DNA from: Streptomyces sp. NRRL S-646 | GTDB taxonomy: Bacteria; Actinomycetota; Actinomycetes; Streptomycetales; Streptomycetaceae | Length of the DNA: 64,000 bases | Assembly: GCF_000720765.1 (NCBI RefSeq) | Contig: NZ_JODC01000005.1 | Span: 310,001-374,000 of the forward strand | Reading direction: 5' to 3' | In this document: positions 24,213 through 33,244 of the stretch, piece by piece | Numbering within the stretch: the first letter of the stretch is position 1 | How the letters are laid out: each line of letters starts with the position of its first letter | Notes under the pieces: model-generated | What the model was told of the DNA's origin: nothing | Database searches by the model: none | Seen by the model: the letters and a program-made list of their open reading frames with translations, nothing else | Program-made: the position numbers and the translations under genes

Positions 24213-25178
24213 TCAGACGGCCTGCGAAGCGACGTAAGCGCCTCGCTTCTCGATGGCCATCTGGTACAGCCGGCCGGCGCGGTAGGAGGACCGGACCAGC
24301 GGGCCGGACATCACGCCGGAGAAGCCGATCTGCTCGGCCTCCTCCTTCAGTTCCACGAACTCGTGCGGCTTGACCCAGCGCTCGACGGGGTGGTGGCGCA
24401 CGGACGGGCGCAGGTACTGCGTGATGGTGACCAGCTCGCAGCCGGCCTCGTGCAGCTGCCGCAGCGCGTCGCTGACCTCCTCGCGGGTCTCGCCCATGCC
24501 GAGGATGAGGTTCGACTTGGTGACGAGCCCGTAGTCGCGGGCGGCCGTGATGACCTTCAGCGAGCGCTCGTAGCGGAAGCCGGGGCGGATGCGCTTGAAG
24601 ATCCGGGGGACCGTCTCGACGTTGTGCGCGAAGACCTCGGGACGGGAGGAGAAGACCTCCTCGAGCTGCTCCGGCACGGCGTTGAAGTCCGGGGCGAGCA
24701 GTTCCACCTTCGTCCGCCCGGCCTCGCGCTCGGCGGTCTGCTGGTGGATCTGGCGGACCGTCTCGGCGTACAGCCAGGCGCCGCCGTCCTCCAGGTCGTC
24801 GCGGGCGACGCCGGTGATGGTGGCGTAGTTCAGGTCCATCGTGACCACGGACTCGCCGACCCGGCGCGGCTCGTCACGGTCGAGCGCCTCGGGCTTGCCC
24901 GTGTCGATCTGGCAGAAGTCGCAGCGCCGGGTGCACTGGTCGCCGCCGATGAGGAAGGTCGCCTCGCGATCCTCCCAGCACTCGTAGATGTTCGGGCAGC
25001 CGGCTTCCTGGCAGACCGTGTGCAGGCCCTCGCTCTTCACGAGGTTCTGCATCTTCGTGTACTCGGGGCCCATTTTCGCCCGGGTCTTGATCCACTCGGG
25101 CTTGCGCTCGATGGGGGTCTGGCTGTTGCGGACCTCCAGGCGCAGCATCTTGCGTCCGTCGGGTGCGACTGCGGACAC
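24213..25178 (-). CDS. lipA: Lipoyl synthase
   Basis: 321 residues from GTG 25178 (gggag upstream). Radical-SAM enzyme inserting two sulfurs into protein-bound octanoyl groups. The auxiliary cluster cysteines are C56, C61 and C67 ([14 protein letters not shown]) and the radical-SAM cluster is CTRRCDFC (C82, C86, C89). The C-terminal VRSSYRAG contains the conserved serine that ligates the auxiliary cluster. It follows lipB on the same strand with 128 bp between, occupied by a family A repeat. The product is needed by SucB and by any other lipoylated E2. Confidence 0.97.
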   Translation of the reverse strand: MSAVAPDGRKMLRLEVRNSQTPIERKPEWIKTRAKMGPEYTKMQNLVKSEGLHTVCQEAGCPNIYECWEDREATFLIGGDQCTRRCDFCQIDTGKPEALDRDEPRRVGESVVTMDLNYATITGVARDDLEDGGAWLYAETVRQIHQQTAEREAGRTKVELLAPDFNAVPEQLEEVFSSRPEVFAHNVETVPRIFKRIRPGFRYERSLKVITAARDYGLVTKSNLILGMGETREEVSDALRQLHEAGCELVTITQYLRPSVRHHPVERWVKPHEFVELKEEAEQIGFSGVMSGPLVRSSYRAGRLYQMAIEKRGAYVASQAV

Positions 25179-25250
25179 GACCGGCTCCCTAGCGATTGAT
25201 TCTTCGGCGACCTCAAGGGTACGCCCGTTGATTTGAATGCCCGGCGTCAG

Positions 25251-25326
25251 TCCTGGCCCCTGGGGCTGCCGCCCCGGACCCCGCTTCGGCCTGAAGGGCC
25301 CCGTCCTCAGACGCCGGACGGGCTGA
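25251..25326 (-). repeat. Family A intergenic repeat, copy 4, supplying the lipB stop
   Basis: Same composite as at 8210 (gaccccgcttcggcctgaag then the core with one change, cgtcctcagacgccggacgg). The lipB stop codon and its last codons (P-S-G-V-stop) lie within the core. Confidence 0.75.
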
Positions 25327-26125
25327 CTTGTGCCGGCGACCTCTCGACGAGGCGTGGCTTCAGGTCCGCGTTCTCCAGTACGTCCGTCAAGTGCCGCTCC
25401 ACGACCGGCAGCACTTCCGCGATCGTCACGTCGCGGCCCAGCTCGCCGGCCAGGGAGGCGACGCCCGCGTCGCGGATGCCGCACGGGATGATGCGGTCGA
25501 ACCACCGGTTGTCCGGGTTCACGTTCAGCGCGAAGCCGTGCATCGTGACGCCCTTGGCCACACGGATGCCGATCGCCGCGATCTTGCGGTCCTCGCGGCG
25601 CTGTCCGGCGTTGGACGGGGCGTACTCCGGGCCGTTCATCCGCGGGTCGAACTCCTCGTCGTGCAGACGCGGGTCGAAGTCGAGGGACAGCCCGCCGAGC
25701 GAGGGACGCTGCTCGACCGGGTCGCCGAGGACCCACACCCCGCTGCGGCCCTCGACCCGTGTGGTCTCCACCCCGAACTCCGCGCAGGTGCGGATCAGGG
25801 CCTCCTCCAGGCGCCGTACATGGGCCACCACGTCCACCGGGCGCGGCAGCTTCTGGATGGGGTAGCCCACCAGCTGGCCCGGACCGTGCCAGGTGATCTT
25901 GCCGCCGCGGTCCACGTCGATGACGGGGGTGCCGTCCAGGGGGCGTTCGCTGTCCGCCGTGCGCCGGCCCGCCGTGTAGACCGGCGGGTGTTCCAGCAGC
26001 AGCACGGTGTCGGGGATCTCGTCCGCGAACCGCGCCGCGTGCACCCGGCGCTGCTCGTCCCACGCCGTCTGGTACTCGACGGCCTCGGCACCGAATCCCA
26101 TGCGGACGAACCGCAGCTCACTCAC
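25307..26125 (-). CDS. lipB: Octanoyltransferase (lipoyl/octanoyl-ACP : protein transferase)
   Basis: 272 residues from GTG 26125. It transfers octanoate from ACP to E2 and GcvH lysines, the step before LipA. Signature segments are [31 protein letters not shown], the lysine in [16 protein letters not shown] and the catalytic cysteine in [15 protein letters not shown]. The protein ends SPSGV, encoded by an intergenic repeat, so the original C-terminus may have differed by a few residues. The gene is divergent from the NsdA-like regulator. Confidence 0.96.
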   Translation of the reverse strand: MSELRFVRMGFGAEAVEYQTAWDEQRRVHAARFADEIPDTVLLLEHPPVYTAGRRTADSERPLDGTPVIDVDRGGKITWHGPGQLVGYPIQKLPRPVDVVAHVRRLEEALIRTCAEFGVETTRVEGRSGVWVLGDPVEQRPSLGGLSLDFDPRLHDEEFDPRMNGPEYAPSNAGQRREDRKIAAIGIRVAKGVTMHGFALNVNPDNRWFDRIIPCGIRDAGVASLAGELGRDVTIAEVLPVVERHLTDVLENADLKPRLVERSPAQVSPSGV

Positions 26126-26378
26126 GGCAAGCGCCTCCCTAGAAGGTCGTAAGGCACGAAACGCGCCTACGCCACTGTACGACCGACCGTCTTACGTCAG
26201 CCCAGCGGCCAATCCTCACACGATCGGATGAACGAGTAGCGAAGCGTGCAACCACCTGCTCACTCTCCGCTACATTCGCGCCGTTCACAGAGGCCATAAG
26301 GGCTGCTCACAGGCAATCCGGGCACAGAGGACCGGCAGCGGTCCCTGGAGGCCCGAAAGGCAGGAGACCGCACCGCAG

Positions 26379-27815
26379 ATGACGGAACGACCCGCGCAGC
26401 GCACTCCCAACCGTCAGCTCGCCGCGCTCATCGCAGAAGCCGGGTTCTCCAACGCGGGTCTCGCCCGCAGAGTCGACCAGCTGGGCCTCGAACACGGGCT
26501 TGATCTCAGATACGACAAGACGTCGGTCACCCGCTGGCTGCGCGGGCAGCAGCCCCGTGGCACCACTCCCGCCCTGATCGCCGAGGTCTTCACCCGCCGC
26601 CTCGGCCGCCGCCTCACCGCCCAGGACCTCGGCCTCGACGCCTGTGCGCCGGTGTACGCCGGGCTCGAGTTCGCCGCGGCCCCCGAGGAGGCCGTCGACA
26701 TCGTCGGCGGCCTGTGGCGCAAGGACTCCGGTTCGCACGCCGAACTCCGCAAGATCGCTTTCACGCCCGCCGGTCTGGTCGTGCCCAGCCGGGACTGGCT
26801 GATCGGACGCGCCGACGACAAGGTCGCCCGCGGTGAACAGTCCGCGCGGGTCCCCGCCCAGGGCCGCCCGGTGGTGCCCCGCCAGCGCGGCCAGGCCGAA
26901 CGCGGTCCCGGTCAGAAGGTCACCTCCGGCGACATCGCCGCACTCCGCTCGGTCGGCGAACTGTTCCGCACCCTCGACGACAAGTACGGCGGCGGCCACG
27001 CCCGCCAGGCCCTCGTGCGCTACCTGGAGCACGAGTGCGAGCCGATGCTGCGCGGCACCTACGGAGAGCAGACGGGCCGCCGGCTGTTCGGCGCGGCCGC
27101 CGACCTGACCCGGCTCGCCGGCTGGACTTCGTACGACATCGCCGCGCACGGGCTCGCGCAGCGGTACTTCGTGCAGGCGCTGCGGCTCTCCCAGGCCGCG
27201 GGGGACCGGGCGTACGGCTCGTACGTGCTCGTCACCATGAGCCGGCAGGCCGTCTACCTCGGCCACGGGCGGGAGGCCGTGCAGCTGGCGCGAGTCGCCC
27301 AGCAGGGCGTCGGGACCAACGCCCCGCCGGTGGTGCAGGCGCTGCTGCACTCGGCCGAGGCACGCGGGCACGGGGTGCTCGGGGAGGTGCGCAACTGCAC
27401 GGCCTCGCTGGTGCGGGCGGAACGGGCCCTGGAGGCCGCACGATCCGGTGACGAAGTGCCCTACTGGGCGCGGTTCTTCGACGAGGCGCAGCTTGCGGAC
27501 GAGTTCGGGCATGCGCATCGGGACCTGCAGCAGTTCCGTGCGGCGGCGCAGCATGCGGAGCGGTCGCTGCAGTTGCGTGCGCCTGCGTATGCCCGTAGTC
27601 GGCTGTTCTGCCGGGTTGTTCTTGCCTCCGCCCGCCTGGGCCTGGGGGAGCTTGATCAGGCCTGTGCGTTGGGGGCGGAGGCGGCCGGCGCTGCCGCTGA
27701 GATGCGGTCTGTGCGGGCGGTTGAGTATGTGCGGGAGTTTGAGCGGCGGTTGGAGCCCTATAAGGATGCTGCGCCTGTGCGGGGGTATCGCGACAAGGTC
27801 GCTGCGCTGGGGTAG
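26379..27815 (+). CDS. TPR-type transcriptional regulator, NsdA/NsdB-like
   Basis: 478 residues. The N-terminal 100 residues form a DNA-binding-like domain (LAALIAEAGFSNAGLARRVD, DKTSVTRWLRGQQPRGTTPA). The remainder is a helical array of TPR-like repeats (ARQALVRYLEHECEPMLRGT, YFVQALRLSQAAGDRAYGSY, HAERSLQLRAPAYARSRLF). This architecture matches the NsdA family, negative regulators of development and antibiotic production in Streptomyces; assignment as a relative is by layout, not orthology. Ribosome site ggaga upstream of ATG 26379. Confidence 0.8.
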   Translation: MTERPAQRTPNRQLAALIAEAGFSNAGLARRVDQLGLEHGLDLRYDKTSVTRWLRGQQPRGTTPALIAEVFTRRLGRRLTAQDLGLDACAPVYAGLEFAAAPEEAVDIVGGLWRKDSGSHAELRKIAFTPAGLVVPSRDWLIGRADDKVARGEQSARVPAQGRPVVPRQRGQAERGPGQKVTSGDIAALRSVGELFRTLDDKYGGGHARQALVRYLEHECEPMLRGTYGEQTGRRLFGAAADLTRLAGWTSYDIAAHGLAQRYFVQALRLSQAAGDRAYGSYVLVTMSRQAVYLGHGREAVQLARVAQQGVGTNAPPVVQALLHSAEARGHGVLGEVRNCTASLVRAERALEAARSGDEVPYWARFFDEAQLADEFGHAHRDLQQFRAAAQHAERSLQLRAPAYARSRLFCRVVLASARLGLGELDQACALGAEAAGAAAEMRSVRAVEYVREFERRLEPYKDAAPVRGYRDKVAALG

Positions 27816-27834
27816 CTATTCGCCGTAACTCCGA

Positions 27835-27902
27835 CTGCCGTCGGCCTGCGCGCCACCGTCGTGGCTGGTCGCGCAGTTCCCCGCGCCCCTTGGGGGGCGC
27901 TC
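27835..27902 (-). repeat. Family B intergenic repeat, copy 2
   Basis: Contains gtcgtggctggtcgcgcagt and tccccgcgcccct, the inverse of the family B core, immediately between two converging genes. It lacks the tatcgat core, so it is a partial copy. Confidence 0.65.
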
Positions 27903-27903
27903 C

Positions 27904-29253
27904 TCAAGCCGCTGCTTTGACTGTGCTGCTTGGGGGGTCTGCCCTGTGCAGGGAGCCTGCTGCTCCCAGGTCCGTCAGGATTGCCGACGTGGCCCTGTGG
28001 GCCGAGTGCAGGGCGCCCTGGACCGTGCTGGTGTCCCGGTGGTCGCCGCATACGTAAAGGCCCGCCAACAGCCTTACCGGGCGGCGTAGGTCGTGCGGTG
28101 GGCGCATGGCGGGGACGGCTTCGGGGGTGTGGTGGACGGTGAGGGTTTCCCAGCGGGTGGTTGAGGTGCCGTAGAGGCGGGAGAGGTGCATGCGTACGGC
28201 GGTGTCCAGTTCCGGTGGGGGTGGGCCGAGGACAGTGGAGGAGATGAGGGCGCGGCCCGCGGGGGCCCGGCTGGGGTCCACTGCACTGACGACCGCCGTG
28301 TGGGCGACCGGGCCGCTGCGATCGGCGTCCAGGAGGAGGGAGGCACCTGTGGTCGGGGGCTCGTCCGTGGCGTGGTGAAGGACCGTCAGGGGGTGGAAGT
28401 CCGGTACGCGCAGGCCGGGGAGCAGGTCGGCTGCGGCGCGTGCGTCCGTCGCGAGGAGTACGGCGCGGCAGCGGATCTCGCCGTGTTCGGCGGTCGTGAC
28501 CGCGCTGGTCGAGACCGAGGTGACGCGGACGCCCGTGTGGACCGTGCCCGGCGGCAGCGCTCGTGCGAGCAGCTCCGGGAGCATCTCGGCGCCGCCCTCC
28601 GGCAGGCACAGGCGCCCGCAGGCGAAGGCGCGCAGGGCGAGGTCGGCGCACCGGCTGGACGTGGTCAGTTCCGGGTCGCAGAGCAGGGCGGCCAGCAGCG
28701 GGCGCAGGAAGCTGTCGATCGCGCGGGCGGGGACACCGCGGGCCGTGAGGGCCTGGGCGGCGGGCAGCTCCGGGCGGGACAGCAGGCGTTCGATGGGGGC
28801 CGTGGCGAGCCGGGACAGGGCGTTGCCGAGGCGGGCCTGGTCCACGGCGGTGCCGAGCGGGGCGGTGGTCCGGGGGACGCTCTTGGTGGGGGCGCTCGCC
28901 AGGGCGCGTACTGCATGGAGTGCGCCCCTTGCGCCCCCCGCGGTCGCCGGGGCGGCCGCGCGATGGTGGCGTCCGTCGCTGTGCAGCAGGACGCCGGGCG
29001 CGAACGGGCGCAGCGCCAGCGCGTCCAGCCCGGGGGTCAGCCGCAGCTCGGGATAGGCCGTGGACAGCAGCTGGCCGATCCGGTCGAGCCGGAACCCGTC
29101 GACCTTCTCCGTCGACATGCGGCCCCCCACGCAAGGGGCGGCCTCCAGGACCGCGGTCGTCACTCCTGCGCTGGTCAGCCGATGCGCCGCGGAGAGTCCG
29201 GCAACCCCGGCTCCCACGATCACGACGTCCGCCTGGTAAGCGGGCTCAAGCAC
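27904..29253 (-). CDS. FAD-dependent oxidoreductase (amine oxidase/phytoene dehydrogenase superfamily)
   Basis: 449 residues. The N-terminal dinucleotide motif is ADVVIVGAGVAGLSAAHRLT, followed by AVLEAAPCVGGRMSTE (the typical E...GGR). The C-terminal FAD-contact motif reads GLYVCGDHRDTSTVQGALHS. These features place it among flavin amine oxidases and carotenoid/protoporphyrinogen-type dehydrogenases. The substrate is unknown and no carotenoid genes are near. It converges with the NsdA-like gene, with a family B repeat between them. Confidence 0.87.
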   Translation of the reverse strand: MLEPAYQADVVIVGAGVAGLSAAHRLTSAGVTTAVLEAAPCVGGRMSTEKVDGFRLDRIGQLLSTAYPELRLTPGLDALALRPFAPGVLLHSDGRHHRAAAPATAGGARGALHAVRALASAPTKSVPRTTAPLGTAVDQARLGNALSRLATAPIERLLSRPELPAAQALTARGVPARAIDSFLRPLLAALLCDPELTTSSRCADLALRAFACGRLCLPEGGAEMLPELLARALPPGTVHTGVRVTSVSTSAVTTAEHGEIRCRAVLLATDARAAADLLPGLRVPDFHPLTVLHHATDEPPTTGASLLLDADRSGPVAHTAVVSAVDPSRAPAGRALISSTVLGPPPPELDTAVRMHLSRLYGTSTTRWETLTVHHTPEAVPAMRPPHDLRRPVRLLAGLYVCGDHRDTSTVQGALHSAHRATSAILTDLGAAGSLHRADPPSSTVKAAA

Positions 29254-29434
29254 GTGCCCCTCCTCGAGGTTGCGCGGCCGGTGGAGACGTCATGCCCCCA
29301 ACTGGCTCCAGGGATACCCGAGTTCGGGTCGAGGTTAGGGCCGTGATCGGTCAAGAACAGTCGCGCATGAACAGAGCACGGTCGCACGGCGGTCGCATGC
29401 GGTCGCGCCTTCGTTGTTGCGCCTCCGGAGCGCC

Positions 29435-30346
29435 TCAGCCCTGCGCCTCCGCAAGCGCGGCCTGCAGCGCCCCTTCGATGTCCGGGAACGCGAACGTGAA
29501 GCCGGACTCCAGCAGCCGCCGGGGCAGCACCCGCGCGCTGCCCAGCACATCCCCGGCCATCTCGCCGAGCACGGTCCGCAGCACGGGCGCGGGCACGGCG
29601 AACAGCGTCGGCCGGTGCAGCACGCGCCCCATGGCCGCGGTGATCTCCCGGTTCGTCAGCGGGGTCGGGGCGGTGAGGTTGAACGGTCCGGACAGGCCGT
29701 CGGTGTCGATGAGATGGCGGATCGCGGCCACCTCGTCGTGCAGCGCGATGTACGACCAGTACTGGCGGCCGTCGCCCATGCGGCCCCCGAGACCCGCCCT
29801 GAACAGCGGGAACAGCCGCCCCCAGGCGCCGCCGCCGCGGGCCACCACCAGCCCCGTCCGGGTGAACACGGTCCGTACGCCCGCCTCCTGCGCGGGGACC
29901 GCGGCGCCCTCCCACTCCACACACAGCTCCGGCAGGAACCCGGTCCCGGGCGGTGCGCTCTCGTCGACCGCCCGGTCGCCGGTCTCGCCGTAGTAGCCCA
30001 TCGCACTGCCGTTCACGAACACCCGCGGCTTCTCGTCCAGTTCGGCGATCGCCCCGGCCAGCGCCGCGGTGCCGAGCACCCGGCTGCGCCGGATCTGCGT
30101 CTTGTACGCGTCCGTCCAGCGGCGGTCGCCCACGCCGGCGCCCGCGAAGTTGACCACGACGTCGCATCCGGCGAGAACGCCCGGATCCACGCGTCTGCCC
30201 TCCGGGTCCCAGCGGACCTCGTCCTTCGCCCGGGGCGCCCGGCGCACCAGCCGCACCACCTCATGCCCGTCGGCGGTCAGGGACCGCACCAGGGCGCCAC
30301 CGATGAGCCCGGACGCACCGGCCACCGCGATTCGGAAACGTTCCAT
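29435..30346 (-). CDS. TIGR01777-family epimerase-like protein
   Basis: 303 residues. RIAVAGASGLIGGALVRSLT is the Rossmann motif; VVNFAGAGVGDRRW, RVFVNGSAMGYYG (serine and YY position) and GGRMGDGRQYWSYIALHDEV are signatures of TIGR01777. The last 45 residues (MAGDVLGSARVLPRRLLESG, FTFAFPDIEGALQAAL) are the C-terminal DUF1731 domain. No reaction has been established for the family. Divergent from the GNAT gene, 38 bp apart. Confidence 0.93.
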   Translation of the reverse strand: MERFRIAVAGASGLIGGALVRSLTADGHEVVRLVRRAPRAKDEVRWDPEGRRVDPGVLAGCDVVVNFAGAGVGDRRWTDAYKTQIRRSRVLGTAALAGAIAELDEKPRVFVNGSAMGYYGETGDRAVDESAPPGTGFLPELCVEWEGAAVPAQEAGVRTVFTRTGLVVARGGGAWGRLFPLFRAGLGGRMGDGRQYWSYIALHDEVAAIRHLIDTDGLSGPFNLTAPTPLTNREITAAMGRVLHRPTLFAVPAPVLRTVLGEMAGDVLGSARVLPRRLLESGFTFAFPDIEGALQAALAEAQG

Positions 30347-30384
30347 GGGCCCATTCTGCTCGGGGGACTCATAAGGTGGCCGTC

Positions 30385-30873
30385 ATGCCGGTTCCGTTCA
30401 TACGCCACGCAACCCTCGGCGACGAGGAGACGCTGGGGCGCCTCGACCGTGTCACCTGGTCCCCGCTGCACTCCGTACAGCCGCGCCCCCAACCGCCGTA
30501 CGAACCCTTCTACAACGAGCGGTTCGGGCCCCGGGACCATCTGGTCGCGGAGTTCGACGGGGAGGTCGTCGGCTACATCCGCCTGGCCCATCCGACCCTG
30601 CTCGTCTGCAACGCCCATGTCCGGCAGATCCAGGGTCTCGTCGTCGCCGAGAAGGCGCGGGGAGCCGGCGTCGGACGGGCGCTGCTGCGGGCGGTGCGGG
30701 AGGAGGCCCGCAATCAGGGCGCGCGCCGGCTCACCCTGCGCGTCCTCGGCCACAACACCCCGGCCCGCAAGCTCTACGAGGCCGAGGGGTTCGTCGTCGA
30801 GGGGATCCTGCCCGGCGAGTTCCTGCTGGAGGGCGAGTACGTCGACGACGTGCTCATGGGGTGCAGTCTGTGA
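30385..30873 (+). CDS. GNAT-family N-acetyltransferase
   Basis: 162 residues. The acetyl-CoA site is QIQGLVVAEKARGAGVGRAL (Q/RxxGxG/A), followed by EEARNQGARRLTLRVLGHNT and the C-terminal AEGFVVEGILPGEFLLEGEY typical of Rim-like GNATs. ATG 30385 is preferred for its aaggtgg site over GTG 30376. The N-terminal FIRHATLGDEETLGRLD is the usual first strand-helix. The substrate is not predictable. It ends 10 bp from the convergent marP. Confidence 0.9.
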   Translation: MPVPFIRHATLGDEETLGRLDRVTWSPLHSVQPRPQPPYEPFYNERFGPRDHLVAEFDGEVVGYIRLAHPTLLVCNAHVRQIQGLVVAEKARGAGVGRALLRAVREEARNQGARRLTLRVLGHNTPARKLYEAEGFVVEGILPGEFLLEGEYVDDVLMGCSL

Positions 30874-30883
30874 CCCGTCCGCA

Positions 30884-32068
30884 CTACGACGTGACCAGGT
30901 CGCCCGTGTCCACGGAAGCCGTCGCGCCCGCCGCGCGCCGGGCGTCGGGGGCGACCTCGGCCGCCGTCAGGACGTACCCCGTCTCGTTGTCGGACGTCGA
31001 GCGGGCGAAGACCACGCCGTAGACGCGGCCGCCGGTCGTCAGTAGCGGGCCGCCGGAGTTGCCGGGGCGCACGGTCGAGCGGATCGAGTAGATCTCGCGG
31101 GTCACCGTGGCGTCGCTGTAGATGTTCTGGCCGGTCGCCCGCACCCGGTTGGCGACCGTCGCCGCCTGGAGGTCGAGGTCGCCGTCCTGCGGATAGCCGG
31201 CCACGACCGCGGAGTCGCCGCGCGCGGCGCCGTCGTCGAACTTCAGGACCGGCGCGTCCAGCCCGGGCACATACAGCACCGCCACGTCCTTGTCGGGGTC
31301 GAAGAGCACCACCCGTGCCTCGTACGACCGCCCGACCCCGCCGATCCGCACGCTCGGGTCGTCGATGCCCGCCACCACGTGCGCGTTGGTCATCACATGG
31401 TCGCGGGCGTACACGAACCCGCTGCCCTCGCGCCCCTGGGTGCCGGAGACGCCCTCGATCTTCACCGTGCTGCGCTTGGCCGCGTTGGTGGCGCTCGCCG
31501 TGACGCTGTCGCCGGTGGGCTTGGCGACCTCGGCCGTCGACTCGTTCTCGAACGGGTTGAACACCTGCGGGAAGCCCGCCTGGGTGAGCGCCGAGGTGGC
31601 CCGGGAGAACCAGGCGGGCGTGGTGTCCGGCATGGCGTCCTGCACCGCACCGAGCAGCGCCGAGTCCCGGATCGCGGTCGTGAGCAGCGGCGACGAGGAA
31701 GCGCCCAGGACGCTCGCGGCGACCCAGGCCACGATCAGCACGGCGACCGAGTTGGCCGCGGCCCCGCCGACCCCGTCGGCCACCCTGAGCGGCCCCCGGT
31801 CCAGCTCCCGGCGCAGCCTGAGCGCAAGCCGCCCCGCCAGCTCGTGCCCCACCACGGCCGGGAGCAGCACGGTCAGCACCGCGGTCACGGTCGCCCGGGT
31901 CGTGCCCGCTGTCACCAGGTCCATCATCCACGGCAGGATCCACACGCCGAGCACCGCGCCGCCGACGAACCCGGCGAGCGAGACACAGCCGGCCACCAGT
32001 CCGCGCCGGTAGCCCGATGCCGCGTAGGCCACGACCACCAGCAACAGCAGGATGTCGAGCAGGTCCAC
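30884..32068 (-). CDS. marP: MarP-type membrane serine protease
   Basis: 394 residues. Four N-terminal transmembrane helices of the CvpA-like type (about 1-130) carry a periplasm-side trypsin-like protease. The catalytic triad is visible as H230 (MTNAHVV), D261 (DPDKDVAVL) and S338 (RPGNSGGP). In mycobacteria MarP protects against acid and oxidative stress and cleaves cell-wall hydrolases; the adjacent PGRP amidase on the opposite strand makes a similar wall-remodelling role plausible here. Length and triad spacing match the family. Confidence 0.95.
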   Translation of the reverse strand: MDLLDILLLLVVVAYAASGYRRGLVAGCVSLAGFVGGAVLGVWILPWMMDLVTAGTTRATVTAVLTVLLPAVVGHELAGRLALRLRRELDRGPLRVADGVGGAAANSVAVLIVAWVAASVLGASSSPLLTTAIRDSALLGAVQDAMPDTTPAWFSRATSALTQAGFPQVFNPFENESTAEVAKPTGDSVTASATNAAKRSTVKIEGVSGTQGREGSGFVYARDHVMTNAHVVAGIDDPSVRIGGVGRSYEARVVLFDPDKDVAVLYVPGLDAPVLKFDDGAARGDSAVVAGYPQDGDLDLQAATVANRVRATGQNIYSDATVTREIYSIRSTVRPGNSGGPLLTTGGRVYGVVFARSTSDNETGYVLTAAEVAPDARRAAGATASVDTGDLVTS

Positions 32069-32255
32069 AGAGCCGCCTTTCTCTCAGACCTCTTAGTACG
32101 CGCGGGACGGGCCCAGTGATCAGCCGAGCGCGCGTGGAGCCCCGATCCGGCCACGCGTGCGTGCATGAGGAGAAACGCCCCGGACCAGGACGATGGTTCC
32201 ACCGGGTGGCACAGCACACATCGCGGACGGAGCGGATCCGGCCGAGAGTGGGCAC

Positions 32256-33110
32256 ATGCGCGTCCGAAGATCGCGAGGACCACGGCACGCCCGCGCCGCG
32301 CCCGCGCGGCGGAGCCGCACATCGGCCGTGACATCGGCCGCTGCCGCGGTGGGGCCCCGTGCCCCGCGCGTGCTGCTCGCCTGCCTGCCCGGACTGGCCG
32401 CGGCCCTCGGACTGGTCCTGTGCGCGGACGGCATCGGACACCGGGGCGCGAAGCCCAGGCCGCCCGTCGCGGCTCGCCCCGCCGCGCCGCACACCGCGGC
32501 CAGACCGAACATCGTGCCCCGGTCGGCCTGGCTCGACTCCCTCGCCCGGCACGCCCAGCCGCCCCCGCGCTACGACGACAAGGTTGTCGCGGTCTTCGTC
32601 CACCACACCGACTCGCCCAACGGCTACGACTGCGCCGAGGCGCCCCGCATCATCCGTTACCTGTACGCGGGCCAGACCGGCGCCCGCCAGTGGGACGACA
32701 TCGGCTACAACTTCCTCGTCGACCGCTGCGGCACCATCTACGAGGGCCGCGCGGGCGGCGTCGACCGCCCCGTCACCGGCGCCCACACCCAGGGCTTCAA
32801 CCACCGCACGACCGGCATCGCCGCTCTCGGCACCTTCACCGCGGGCGTCACCGTGCCCCAGGCCATGACGGATGCGATCGCCAGGCTCGCCGCCTGGAAA
32901 CTGGGGCCCGCCGACATCGACCCGCGCGCCGAGGTGCGCCTGGTCTCCAGCAACAGCCTCAGCCGCTACCGGTCCGGCACCACCGCCACCCTCCCCGCCC
33001 TCGCCGCCCACAAGGACGCCTACATGACAAGCTGCCCCGGCCTGGCCCTCACCGCCCGCCTCCCCGAAATCAGACAACTGGCGGCACGGCTGCAGGGCCG
33101 GACCCGCTAA
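32256..33110 (+). CDS. Peptidoglycan recognition protein / N-acetylmuramoyl-L-alanine amidase
   Basis: 284 residues. A basic N-terminus and a hydrophobic segment (RVLLACLPGLAAALGLVLCA, about 35-55) serve as signal or anchor. The PGRP/amidase_2 domain starts at PNIVPRSAWLDSLARH; zinc ligands are in VVAVFVHHTDSPNGYDC and AAHKDAYMTSCPG, with GTIYEGRAGGVDRPVTGAHT between them. It would cleave the lactyl-peptide bond of peptidoglycan. ATG 32256 is favoured; ATG 32193 is possible. Divergent from marP. Confidence 0.92.
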   Translation: MRVRRSRGPRHARAAPARRSRTSAVTSAAAAVGPRAPRVLLACLPGLAAALGLVLCADGIGHRGAKPRPPVAARPAAPHTAARPNIVPRSAWLDSLARHAQPPPRYDDKVVAVFVHHTDSPNGYDCAEAPRIIRYLYAGQTGARQWDDIGYNFLVDRCGTIYEGRAGGVDRPVTGAHTQGFNHRTTGIAALGTFTAGVTVPQAMTDAIARLAAWKLGPADIDPRAEVRLVSSNSLSRYRSGTTATLPALAAHKDAYMTSCPGLALTARLPEIRQLAARLQGRTR

Positions 33111-33140
33111 GCAGGTCGGGCGAAGTCCGCGGCGGTACGG

Positions 33141-33232
33141 CAGCGCCCTGAAGGGGCGCGGGGCTGGATCGATATGCGGCTCCGCCGCGGGGCGCGACCG
33201 GCCACGACGGTGCCGCAGACGACCGACCGCCC
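33141..33232 (+). repeat. Family B intergenic repeat, copy 3
   Basis: aaggggcgcggggctggatc, then gatatgcggctccgccgcgg and ggcgcgaccggccacgacgg. It lies between two converging genes. Confidence 0.75.
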
Positions 33233-33244
33233 ATCGCCGCACTC

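Noticed and set aside
25179..26063. N-terminal extension of lipA across lipB
   Set aside because: Shadow of lipB and of a family A repeat; the real GTG at 25178 gives standard LipA length.
26165..26180. gccactg, resembling the B12 box of cobalamin riboswitches
   Set aside because: It lies upstream of lipB, not a cobalamin gene, and no surrounding riboswitch structure is evident. None was found upstream of cobS, cobT or cobU.
32310..32335. Stretch gcggcggagccgcacatcgg within the PGRP gene resembling family B
   Set aside because: Only about 22 bp match and it lies in coding sequence for the basic N-terminus; too short to call a repeat copy.
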